DNA of 7,344 bases from assembly GCA_023301205.1 (NCBI GenBank), contig JALZVC010000064.1, forward strand, positions 1 through 7,344. Direction: 5' to 3'. A program made the position numbers and the translations under genes. The notes under the pieces are model-generated. The model was not told the DNA's origin, ran no database searches, and saw only the letters and a program-made list of their open reading frames with translations. Shown in pieces: positions 1 through 6,342 of the stretch. Position 1 is the stretch's first letter, and each line of letters starts with the position of its first letter. This DNA is from Flavobacteriaceae bacterium. GTDB lineage: Bacteria; Bacteroidota; Bacteroidia; Flavobacteriales; Flavobacteriaceae.

Positions 1-1401
1 ACTTCTATTTTTCTAGAATCTGCTTACTTTAATCCCGTAAGCGTTCGCAAAACAGCTAAACGTCATGGACTTAACACAGACGCCTCATTTCGTTTTGAGC
101 GCGGCATAGATCCAAACAATGCAAGTTACGCACTTCAAGTTGCGGCTATTATGATTTGCGATATTGCTGGTGGACAAATAACAAGTGATATCTCTGACCG
201 TTACCCTAGAAAGATAGAAGATCATCAAGTTTTCCTTAATTTTGAGAATACCACACGACTCATTGGTGAAGAAATTCCAAGAGAAACTATTAAAAGTATT
301 TTATCCTCTTTAGATATCAAGGTAAATAATGTAACTGAAACTGGTATTGGGATGACCATACCTGCCTTTAGAAACGATGTTACCCGCGAAGTAGATGTTA
401 TTGAAGAAATATTAAGGGTTTACGGATACAATAACATAAAATTTACGCAAAAATTAAACGCATCTATCTCGGGAAAAAGACCCATTGAAGATTATGAGGT
501 GCGCAACAAGGTAGGCGATCAACTTGCAGCTTTAGGATTCTTTGAGATGTTAAACAACTCATTAACCACTGCGAGTTATGTATCACTTTCTGAAACCTTA
601 AACCCAGAACATTCGGTACAGATGTTAAACCCGCTTAGTAATGATCTAGCCATAATGCGCCAATCTATGTTATTTAGTGCTCTGGAAGTTGCAGCCTATA
701 ATAGCAACCGAAAGATGCCAGATTTAAAACTGTTTGAGTTTGGCAAAACCTATCACAATTACACCAGTGGTCGTGAAGAGAAGAAACATTTATCACTATT
801 AATTACAGGTAAAAAAACAACTGAACACTGGGCTAGTTCTACTGAAACGTCAGGTTTCTTTTATATTAAAGGTATCGTCGCTGCGCTTTTAGAGCATATG
901 GGCATAAAAAACACCAAAGAAGGAACAGCTAAAAATGATATTTTTGCCGAAGGGATTATAATTTCTTCAAAAAAGACGACGCTCGTTGAACTCGGTGTGT
1001 TAACTAAAAAAATCACCAAGGCATTTGGTCTTGACGCAGAGATGGTTTATGCAGATTTCAAATGGGACGCTATAATACAAGCATTGTCAAACAGAACATT
1101 TACATTAAAAACTATACCAAAATTCCCAATGGTAAAGCGAGATTTTGCTTTATTACTTGATGAGAATATTAGCTTCGCAGACCTAAAAAATACGGCACAG
1201 CAAACAGAACGATCTTTATTAAAAGAAGTAAGCCTTTTTGATGTCTATACTGGTGAAAACTTACCCGAAGGTAAAAAATCATACGCTTTAAGTTTTTCGC
1301 TTCAAGATGAAAACAAGACCTTAACTGATAAGCAGATTGACAAAATCATGAACAAGTTGCAACAGCGATTTGAAAAAGATTTTGGGGCGATACTTCGTTA
1401 G
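1..1401 (+). CDS. pheT: Phenylalanyl-tRNA synthetase beta subunit, 3' part (5' end outside window)
   Basis: This is the beta chain of the cytoplasmic heterotetrameric class II phenylalanyl-tRNA synthetase, which with PheS charges tRNA-Phe. The frame is open from base 1 to the TAG at 1399-1401, giving 466 visible codons; an ATG at 151 is internal, because the residues before it (RFERGIDPNN and neighbours) are conserved B3/B4-domain sequence. Bacteroidota PheT is usually about 800 residues, so roughly the first 340 are missing. Seen in order are the end of the B3/B4 region (visible residues 1-55), a B5 domain (about 75-143, with the acidic run NDVTREVDVIEEI), the catalytically inactive class II-like core (about 145-370, including the NPLSND motif), and a C-terminal FDX-ACB anticodon-binding domain (about 373-466, starting PKFPMVKRDFALLL). 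No frameshift or missing domain is visible in this part. Transcription probably stops at the hairpin just downstream. Identification is firm. Confidence 0.97.
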   Translation, partial: TSIFLESAYFNPVSVRKTAKRHGLNTDASFRFERGIDPNNASYALQVAAIMICDIAGGQITSDISDRYPRKIEDHQVFLNFENTTRLIGEEIPRETIKSILSSLDIKVNNVTETGIGMTIPAFRNDVTREVDVIEEILRVYGYNNIKFTQKLNASISGKRPIEDYEVRNKVGDQLAALGFFEMLNNSLTTASYVSLSETLNPEHSVQMLNPLSNDLAIMRQSMLFSALEVAAYNSNRKMPDLKLFEFGKTYHNYTSGREEKKHLSLLITGKKTTEHWASSTETSGFFYIKGIVAALLEHMGIKNTKEGTAKNDIFAEGIIISSKKTTLVELGVLTKKITKAFGLDAEMVYADFKWDAIIQALSNRTFTLKTIPKFPMVKRDFALLLDENISFADLKNTAQQTERSLLKEVSLFDVYTGENLPEGKKSYALSFSLQDENKTLTDKQIDKIMNKLQQRFEKDFGAILR

Positions 1402-1406
1402 ATGTT

Positions 1407-1420
1407 AGACGAAAGACGAA
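1407..1420. repeat. Two-copy 7-nt tandem repeat after pheT
   Basis: The unit AGACGAA occurs twice in tandem, starting five bases after the pheT stop codon and ending just before the A-tract of the terminator. It resembles the AAAGACC units on the other side of the same terminator (1481-1507). It is short enough to be chance or slippage; no function can be inferred. Confidence 0.5.
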
Positions 1421-1423
1421 ATT

Positions 1424-1465
1424 AAAAAAAGCCATAATTACTAAAAGTAATTATGGCTTTTTTTT
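1424..1465. terminator. Bidirectional intrinsic terminator shared by pheT and the fasciclin gene
   Basis: A perfect 11-bp stem (GCCATAATTAC at 1431-1441 with GTAATTATGGC at 1447-1457) encloses the 5-nt loop TAAAA. The stem is preceded by seven A (1424-1430) and followed by eight T (1458-1465), so the duplex can extend to 18 bp and each strand has a U-tract after the hairpin. It lies 23 nt after the pheT stop and about 50 nt beyond the stop of the convergent fasciclin gene, so it can end both transcripts. Confidence 0.92.
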
Positions 1466-1480
1466 GTTTTACTTTTCACA

Positions 1481-1507
1481 AAAGACCAAAGACCAAAGCC
1501 TAAAGAC
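1481..1507. repeat. Period-7 tandem repeat between terminator and fasciclin gene
   Basis: Four consecutive units can be read: AAAGACC, AAAGACC, AAAGCCT and AAAGAC (last one incomplete). The first two are identical. The array begins 15 nt past the terminator T-tract and ends 8 nt before the fasciclin stop codon, so it lies in the 3' untranslated part of that minus-strand gene. The related AGACGAA pair lies on the other side of the hairpin. Its function is unknown. Confidence 0.6.
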
Positions 1508-1515
1508 AACTAACC

Positions 1516-2097
1516 CTACTCCTCTAATACAGGCATAAAATAACCTTCTGTAATATGGAAAAATCCTTTTGAGTGATAAAAATCAGGCTGTACAATTTTT
1601 ACTTGGTGGTCTGTATCAAACAACACTATATCGTTTCCTACCATTTTCACACCTAAATTATTACCGCTAACGGTCTTTAAGTAAAGTGGTGTTCCATTTC
1701 TTTTTTTCAATTCATGAGCCAGCGTATTACTATCAACTCTACCTGGAACAATAAAAGTATCGAACACTTGTTTTTGCACATTTGTATTAGACGAAGCTAA
1801 AAAAGCATCACGCTCTTCTTCATCCATAGCACTAAAAAATGCATCTGGAGCTACAAAAATAGTGTAGCTTCCTTCTGCGGTTAACTCCTGTAAGCTTGGG
1901 TTTGTTAAAATGGCTTCTGTATAAGAGAACCTATCTGCCTGCGCTAGGTTTTCAACAAGTGACTTTTCAGAAGAAAAAGTAATTCCTTGATAGTTTTTAG
2001 TAATTACAGGGTTTGTTTTTACAGCAGTCTGGGCAGTAGTTCCTGCGGTAAATAGCACTAAGGCTACTAGATAAAAATACTTTTGTAACGATTTCAT
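1516..2097 (-). CDS. Exported fasciclin (FAS1) domain protein
   Basis: This predicted 193-residue protein has an N-terminal signal peptide: KSLQK, then a hydrophobic core at about residues 8-19, then a likely signal peptidase I cleavage near TTA|Q at 22/23. The body matches a single FAS1 domain (about 45-191). The H1-type motif is YTIFVAPDAFF (78-88) and the H2-type region is FFHITEGYFMPV (179-190), equivalent to the family's IHVIDGVLLP. FAS1 domains act in adhesion or ligand binding at the cell surface or in the periplasm; the partner here is unknown. The frame stays open 18 codons upstream to a TTG at 2151, but the ATG at 2097 is preferred. It puts the basic n-region directly at the signal peptide, has AAGG about 5 nt upstream, and leaves a promoter candidate outside the gene. 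There is no lipobox Cys, so it is probably soluble periplasmic or secreted. It is a single gene, divergent from the DUF2007 gene and convergent with pheT. Confidence 0.88.
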   Translation of the reverse strand: MKSLQKYFYLVALVLFTAGTTAQTAVKTNPVITKNYQGITFSSEKSLVENLAQADRFSYTEAILTNPSLQELTAEGSYTIFVAPDAFFSAMDEEERDAFLASSNTNVQKQVFDTFIVPGRVDSNTLAHELKKRNGTPLYLKTVSGNNLGVKMVGNDIVLFDTDHQVKIVQPDFYHSKGFFHITEGYFMPVLEE

Positions 2098-2114
2098 ATA
2101 CCTTGATTTATGGA

Positions 2115-2145
2115 TAAAAGTAAGCAAATACCTTACCAAAACGAA
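2115..2145 (-). promoter_or_regulatory. Candidate promoter of the fasciclin gene
   Basis: On the minus strand, TTCG (2142-2145) is followed after 19 nt by TACTTTTA (2115-2122). This is one mismatch in each element from the Bacteroidota consensus TTTG-N19-TAnnTTTG. It would give a leader of about 10 nt before the ATG at 2097. An alternative -33 TTTG at 2137-2140 is spaced too closely (14 nt). The match is moderate and based on pattern only. Confidence 0.3.
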
Positions 2146-2160
2146 AAACAAGATGCTTTA

Positions 2161-2190
2161 TTTGGTAAAAGGTACTGTATTATATATTTG
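2161..2190 (+). promoter_or_regulatory. Candidate promoter of the DUF2007 gene
   Basis: TTTG (2161-2164), an 18-nt spacer, then TATATTTG (2183-2190) match both elements of the Bacteroidota housekeeping promoter (TTTG, 17-23 nt, TAnnTTTG) without mismatch. Transcription would start near 2197, leaving a leader of about 50 nt before the ATG at 2247. This is the best promoter match in the window. Confidence 0.6.
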
Positions 2191-2246
2191 TTAAAATATT
2201 GGAATTGGCACATTTCTAAAGTACATTGATAAAAAACAAAAACGCT

Positions 2247-2492
2247 ATGGAAAATCCTGAACAAACTACACGTATTTATACTGGACCTTCAATGATTGCA
2301 AATGGTCTAAAGGCTCGCCTTCTAGATATGGGCATTTCTCCAATAGAAAAAAATGATCATCAAAGCGGTATCACCGGAGGTTTTGCCATTGGTGTACCCA
2401 ATCAAGTACGCCTTTTTATTCGCAAAGAAGAATTAGAACGCGCCAAAGATGTAATTGACAGCTATCTCAAAGAACTAGGCGAAAAAGGATGA
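2247..2492 (+). CDS. DUF2007 family small protein
   Basis: This is an 81-residue soluble protein with no signal peptide or membrane segment. It matches the DUF2007 family (sometimes called putative prokaryotic signal transducing protein), a small ferredoxin-like fold whose biochemical role is not established. Family features seen are an early strand followed by a helix (IYTGPSMIANGLKARLLDMG, 10-29), the central KNDHQSG (35-41), a glycine-rich turn, and the C-terminal strand and helix VRLFIRKEELERAKDVIDSY (54-73). The frame extends upstream to a TTG at 2226. The ATG at 2247 is chosen because the family normally starts a few residues before the first strand and the extra residues (IKNKNA) look like leader. 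The gene ends directly against the ABC-F gene, with no base between the two opposing stop codons. A perfect-looking promoter lies upstream. Family assignment is good; function is unknown. Confidence 0.85.
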   Translation: MENPEQTTRIYTGPSMIANGLKARLLDMGISPIEKNDHQSGITGGFAIGVPNQVRLFIRKEELERAKDVIDSYLKELGEKG

Positions 2493-4109
2493 TTAAGCGT
2501 ACATTTTATTACGTAATTCCTTAATTTTCTTATCACTCATATATTCATCAAACGTCATATAGCGGTCAATAACCCCTTTTGGTGTTAACTCTATAATGCG
2601 ATTACCCAACGTCTGTGCAAACTCGTGATCGTGTGTAGTAAAGAGCACTGTCCCCTTAAAGTTTTTAAGCGAGTTGTTAAAAGCTGTTATCGACTCTAGA
2701 TCTAAGTGGTTTGTAGGTTCATCTAGCATTAACACATTTGCTCGTATCATCATCATCCTACTTAACATACAACGAACTTTTTCTCCACCAGAAAGTACAT
2801 TACATTTTTTCAATGCCTCTTCTCCACTAAATATCATTTTACCTAAAAAACCTCTAATAAAAACCTCTTCTCTTTCTTCTTCTGTAGTGGCGTATTGTCT
2901 TAGCCAGTCAACTAAACTCAAATCACTTTCAAAAAAAGAATGATTATCTAAGGGCAAATAACTCTGGCTTGTAGTAACTCCCCACTGGAAAGTACCTCCA
3001 TCTGCTTGTCTATCGTTATTAATGATTTCGTAAAATGCTGTTGCTGCTCTGGAGTCTTTAGAGTAGATAACTACTTTATCACCTTTAGCTAAGTTAATAT
3101 CCACGTTGGTAAACAACGAATCCCCTTCTTGCAGTGCAGATAATCCTTCAATATTTAATATCTGATCTCCAGCTTCGCGGTCTCTTTCAAAAATAATAGC
3201 TGGATAGCGACGACTAGATGGCCTAATATCTTCAATATTTAACTTCTCAATCATTTTTTTACGAGACGTAGCCTGTTTAGACTTTGCCACATTAGCACTA
3301 AAACGCATGATGAAATCTTGAAGCTCTTTTTTCTTATCCTCTGCTTTCTTGTTTTGTTGTGCTTTTTGTCTTGCTGCTAATTGACTACTCTCATACCAGA
3401 AAGTATAATTACCACTAAAGTGATTTATCTTACTAAAATCTATATCACTAATATGTGTACATACCGCATCTAGAAAGTGCCTATCGTGAGAAACCACAAT
3501 AACACATTCCTCATAATTTGATAAAAAATGTTCTAGCCAAGAGATCGTCTCGTAATCCAAATCATTGGTAGGCTCATCCATTATAAGCACGTCTGGATTA
3601 CCAAAAAGTGCCTGGGCTAATAGCACACGTACTTTTTGTACACCATCTAAATCTGCCATAGAGATATAATGCAAACTCTCATCAATACCTAGATTAGATA
3701 ACATAGACGCAGCATCACTGTCTGCATTCCATCCATTCATTTCCTCAAAAACGATTTGAAGTTCTCCTATTTTTTCTGCGTTTTCATCTGTATAATCTTC
3801 ATAAAGTTTGTCAATTTCAGATTTAACTTTAAACATTTCTTTATTACCACGTACCACAGTCTCTAACACCATAAACTCATCGCAGGCATTGTGATTCTGT
3901 TCTAGCACAGACATGCGCTTTCCCGACTCTAAATGTACGTGTCCAGAAGTAGGATCCATTTTTCCTGCAATGATATTAAGAAACGTAGATTTTCCTGCTC
4001 CATTAGCACCAATGATTCCATAGCAATTCCCTTTATTGAACTTCGTATTTACCTCATCAAAGAGTATTCGCTTACCGAATTGAACCGATAAATTATTTAC
4101 TGATAACAT
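2493..4109 (-). CDS. ABC-F family ATPase, YbiT-like, with one degenerate ATP site
   Basis: This 538-residue protein has two nucleotide-binding domains and no membrane segment, which is the layout of ABC-F ribosome-associated ATPases that act on translation rather than transport. Overall sequence and length are closest to E. coli YbiT (530 aa), for example LHYISMADLDGVQKVRVLLA and RFSANVAKSKQATSRKK. NBD1 has Walker A GANGAGKST (34-42), a degenerate signature MADLDGVQKVR (151-161), Walker B VLIMDEP (174-180) and the switch His in SHD (H208). A charged linker, equivalent to the P-site tRNA interaction motif, runs about 240-312. In NBD2 the Walker A position reads YSKDSRAATA (349-358) with no GKS/T, and the Q-loop Gln is replaced (YLPLDN, 384-389). 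NBD2 keeps signature LSGGE (439-443), Walker B VLMLDEP (459-465) and H493. Because ABC domains pair head to tail, one composite site is intact and the other is lost. The ATG at 4109 begins the first conserved strand. No Shine-Dalgarno sequence is evident. The gene is probably monocistronic. Confidence 0.93.
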   Translation of the reverse strand: MLSVNNLSVQFGKRILFDEVNTKFNKGNCYGIIGANGAGKSTFLNIIAGKMDPTSGHVHLESGKRMSVLEQNHNACDEFMVLETVVRGNKEMFKVKSEIDKLYEDYTDENAEKIGELQIVFEEMNGWNADSDAASMLSNLGIDESLHYISMADLDGVQKVRVLLAQALFGNPDVLIMDEPTNDLDYETISWLEHFLSNYEECVIVVSHDRHFLDAVCTHISDIDFSKINHFSGNYTFWYESSQLAARQKAQQNKKAEDKKKELQDFIMRFSANVAKSKQATSRKKMIEKLNIEDIRPSSRRYPAIIFERDREAGDQILNIEGLSALQEGDSLFTNVDINLAKGDKVVIYSKDSRAATAFYEIINNDRQADGGTFQWGVTTSQSYLPLDNHSFFESDLSLVDWLRQYATTEEEREEVFIRGFLGKMIFSGEEALKKCNVLSGGEKVRCMLSRMMMIRANVLMLDEPTNHLDLESITAFNNSLKNFKGTVLFTTHDHEFAQTLGNRIIELTPKGVIDRYMTFDEYMSDKKIKELRNKMYA

Positions 4110-4124
4110 AGCTTAAAATTTTTG

Positions 4125-4155
4125 CAAAAGTAATACAAATAAGTGATGGTTTAAA
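4125..4155 (-). promoter_or_regulatory. Candidate promoter of the ABC-F gene
   Basis: On the minus strand, TTTA (4152-4155) is followed after 19 nt by TACTTTTG (4125-4132). The -7 element fits TAnnTTTG fully and the -33 element has one mismatch. The leader would be about 10 nt, which is short but compatible with the lack of a Shine-Dalgarno sequence. It shares the divergent 4110-4243 region with the lipoprotein promoter, separated by A/T-rich runs (4161-4180). Confidence 0.45.
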
Positions 4156-4214
4156 TAGGTTTATTTTTTAATTTTTTTAACCTAGCATTAACAAAATTGA
4201 GTGGTCGAGTACCT

Positions 4215-4222
4215 TATTTTTG
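4215..4222 (+). promoter_or_regulatory. Candidate -7 element of the lipoprotein gene
   Basis: TATTTTTG fits the Bacteroidota -7 consensus TAnnTTTG. No good TTTG is found at the usual distance; the nearest is ATTG at 4196-4199 with a 15-nt spacer. The predicted start near 4229 leaves about 15 nt before the ATG at 4244. The alternative TTG start at 4220 would lie inside this element. Confidence 0.35.
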
Positions 4223-4243
4223 ATTTTCACAATTTACCCAAAT

Positions 4244-5632
4244 ATGCTTAGACTATTACTCATCTTATTAGGATGCGCCACTTTAGTGTCGTGTGATTTT
4301 GCACGAGACAAAAAAGCACGCGGCACCTACATAGGTGGAGTTATAGAAAATCCAAGAGGAGAATATGTTGTACTCTCTTATAACAACGCCATTTTAGATT
4401 CTGTAAAATTAGATAAAAACAATAGATTTAGTTATACAATTGACAGTTTAAGTGAAGGCATCTACACCTTTAATCATAGAGAATACCAAAGGTTTTACCT
4501 ATATCCAAATGACAGTTTACTCATACATGTAAACACTATAGATTTTGACGAATCCCTAAAATACAGTGGTATTGGAGCTGAGAAAAACAACTTGTTAATG
4601 ACCATTTTTTTAGAAGATGAGATGGTTCAAAACAAATTACCAGAATGGTACCTTTTATCTCCAGAAGATTATCTAAAAAAACTAGATTCTGTAGATAGGG
4701 TACACCAAAATTTTCGTAAAAAATTTGATGCAAAAGCACTTAATACGCCTAGAAAATTTAAACAAATTATAGATGAAAATTTAACTTATGACCTCTATTT
4801 ATGGAAAGAGATGTATATTTCTACCAAACTAAAATCAGGTGGAGATGCTGTTTATGAAGAACTTCCAGTCGAATTTTTAAAACATAGATTAGAAATTGAT
4901 TTTGGTAATGATTTAATGCGCTCTCATTACTCCTACTTTCGTTTTATGGACAACTACTTTAACAATGTAGCCTACGACACTTATAAAAATCCTGATGCTT
5001 TTAAACGCTCTAATTTCACGCACGCACAAGCAAAATTAAATGCAATAAATAAACTTACGCATCATGAAGCACTTAAAAATAGACTGCTAAGACGAACCGC
5101 ATTAGGATACTTAATGCACACCACAAATGTAGAAAAGGCCAATGCGCTCTTTAATAAATTTGAAAAATATTCGTCAAACGAGAAAAATATTGAAGAATTG
5201 AAACACATCCTGGAGCAAACGGTAAATATTGTTCCTGGCAAAAAAATACCCAATGTACAACTGGTGGGTCTTAATAACGAAATAAAAACACTACATAAGG
5301 TTCTTAACAAGCAATGTATTATCTATTTCTGGACCTACGAGTCTGCAAAGCATTATCGTGAGATTCATGAAAAAGCCGCAGCCTTAAAAGTAAAATTTCC
5401 AAACTATGATTTTATAGCAATTAATGCAGATAAAGATTTTAGAAAATGGAAACGCATTGCAGAAACTATGAATCCTGATCCAGGCACCGAATTTCAATTA
5501 GAAAATTTAGCTTCTGCAAAATCTTCATTAATGCTTGACACTCCAGAAAAAACTATCATTTTAGATGCTGCTGGTAATATTCTAAATGCCAATCTCTCTA
5601 TTACAGATACTGCTTTTGAAGAAGAGTTGTAA
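4244..5632 (+). CDS. Lipoprotein with N-terminal beta domain and C-terminal thioredoxin-like domain lacking CXXC
   Basis: This is a 462-residue predicted lipoprotein. Residues 1-16 are a hydrophobic signal peptide and LVSC (14-17) is a lipobox with the acylated Cys at 17, so it is anchored in a membrane on the periplasmic or outer side. Residues about 27-107 are beta-rich and resemble the DUF4369-type domain that precedes thioredoxin folds in many Bacteroidota TlpA-like proteins. About 110-315 is mainly helical and charged. About 327-462 looks like a TlpA/AhpC-type fold: GKKIPNVQLVGLNNE, the core strand CIIYFW (358-363), and the cis-Pro region DTPEKTIILD with P434. At the active site the WCxxC pattern is replaced by WTYESAKH (363-370), so there is no redox Cys pair; C358 is upstream of the site and buried in the strand. 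A thiol-disulfide oxidoreductase role is therefore unlikely; binding or scaffolding is possible. The ATG at 4244 is chosen over the TTG at 4220 because it starts right at the signal peptide. Specific function is unknown. Confidence 0.82.
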   Translation: MLRLLLILLGCATLVSCDFARDKKARGTYIGGVIENPRGEYVVLSYNNAILDSVKLDKNNRFSYTIDSLSEGIYTFNHREYQRFYLYPNDSLLIHVNTIDFDESLKYSGIGAEKNNLLMTIFLEDEMVQNKLPEWYLLSPEDYLKKLDSVDRVHQNFRKKFDAKALNTPRKFKQIIDENLTYDLYLWKEMYISTKLKSGGDAVYEELPVEFLKHRLEIDFGNDLMRSHYSYFRFMDNYFNNVAYDTYKNPDAFKRSNFTHAQAKLNAINKLTHHEALKNRLLRRTALGYLMHTTNVEKANALFNKFEKYSSNEKNIEELKHILEQTVNIVPGKKIPNVQLVGLNNEIKTLHKVLNKQCIIYFWTYESAKHYREIHEKAAALKVKFPNYDFIAINADKDFRKWKRIAETMNPDPGTEFQLENLASAKSSLMLDTPEKTIILDAAGNILNANLSITDTAFEEEL

Positions 5633-5647
5633 GTTTAGGGCTATTAA

Positions 5648-6301
5648 TTAATTCCCCTTATTATAATCTGCTAAAAACTTTTCTAAACCACTGTCCGTTA
5701 ATGGATGCCTTAATAGACCCTCTATAGAAGATAGTGGTCCCGTCATCACATCTGCACCTAATTTTGCGCATTCTATCACGTGCATCGTATGACGTATAGA
5801 TGCTGCAAGAATTTGTGTTTCAAAAGAATAGTTATCATAAATCAATCGTATTTCTGCGATTAAATTAAGACCATCTGCAGAGATATCATCTAATCTCCCT
5901 ATAAAAGGAGAAACATACGTTGCTCCAGCTTTTGCAGCCAATAAAGCTTGGCCTGCAGAGAAAACAAGAGTACAATTAGTACGAATCCCGTTATTACTAA
6001 AGTATTTAATCGCCTTTACTCCTTCTTTAATCATAGGTACCTTTACCACAATTTGAGGATGCAATTCTGCCAGTGATTCACCTTCACGAATTATTCCTTT
6101 AAAATCTGCAGAAATAACTTCTGCAGACACATCACCTTCCACAATATTACAGATACTTACATAATGCTTTAATATATTATCGTGCCCAGTAATCCCTTCT
6201 TTAGCCATTAGTGACGGGTTTGTGGTCACACCATCGAGCACACCAAGATCTTGCGCTTCTTTAATTTGTTCTAGATTTGCAGTATCGATAAAAAATTTCA
6301 T
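5648..6301 (-). CDS. tal: Transaldolase, small TalC/FSA-like type
   Basis: This 217-residue enzyme belongs to the short transaldolase / fructose-6-phosphate aldolase family, a cytosolic class I aldolase. A transaldolase moves a dihydroxyacetone unit between sedoheptulose-7-phosphate and glyceraldehyde-3-phosphate in the non-oxidative pentose phosphate pathway. Visible motifs are FIDTANL (4-10, D6), GVTTNPSL (24-31, N28), the Schiff-base lysine in VVKVP (K87), and [11 protein letters not shown] (129-139). E61 (in SAEV) and F133 sit where E. coli FSA has Gln59 and Tyr131. Those Glu/Phe states are the transaldolase ones, so I favour transaldolase although such genes are often labelled fsa. Full length for the family, and the start ATG gives the conserved MKFFIDTA. 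It lies 41 nt behind the SDR gene on the same strand with no evident promoter between them, so the two are probably cotranscribed. It converges with the lipoprotein gene across 15 nt with no visible hairpin. Confidence 0.93.
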   Translation of the reverse strand: MKFFIDTANLEQIKEAQDLGVLDGVTTNPSLMAKEGITGHDNILKHYVSICNIVEGDVSAEVISADFKGIIREGESLAELHPQIVVKVPMIKEGVKAIKYFSNNGIRTNCTLVFSAGQALLAAKAGATYVSPFIGRLDDISADGLNLIAEIRLIYDNYSFETQILAASIRHTMHVIECAKLGADVMTGPLSSIEGLLRHPLTDSGLEKFLADYNKGN

Positions 6302-6342
6302 AGCTACATTTTAAGTTTATTAATTTCTGAAATGTTCCAGCC

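Noticed and set aside
151..1401. Reading pheT as a complete 416-residue protein starting at 151
   Set aside because: The frame is open to base 1 and the residues before 151 are conserved PheT sequence, so the gene is cut by the window edge rather than short.
2674..2943. 89-codon plus-strand frame
   Set aside because: It lies entirely antisense inside the strongly supported ABC-F gene, and its composition is that of a shadow frame.
4536..5310. Two minus-strand frames inside the lipoprotein gene (4536-4739 and 5062-5310)
   Set aside because: They are antisense to a coding frame with a clear signal peptide and fold, and show no family motif.
6302..6342. Separate promoter or attenuator for the transaldolase gene
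   Set aside because: The 41-nt gap holds no TAnnTTTG-like element and no stable hairpin.
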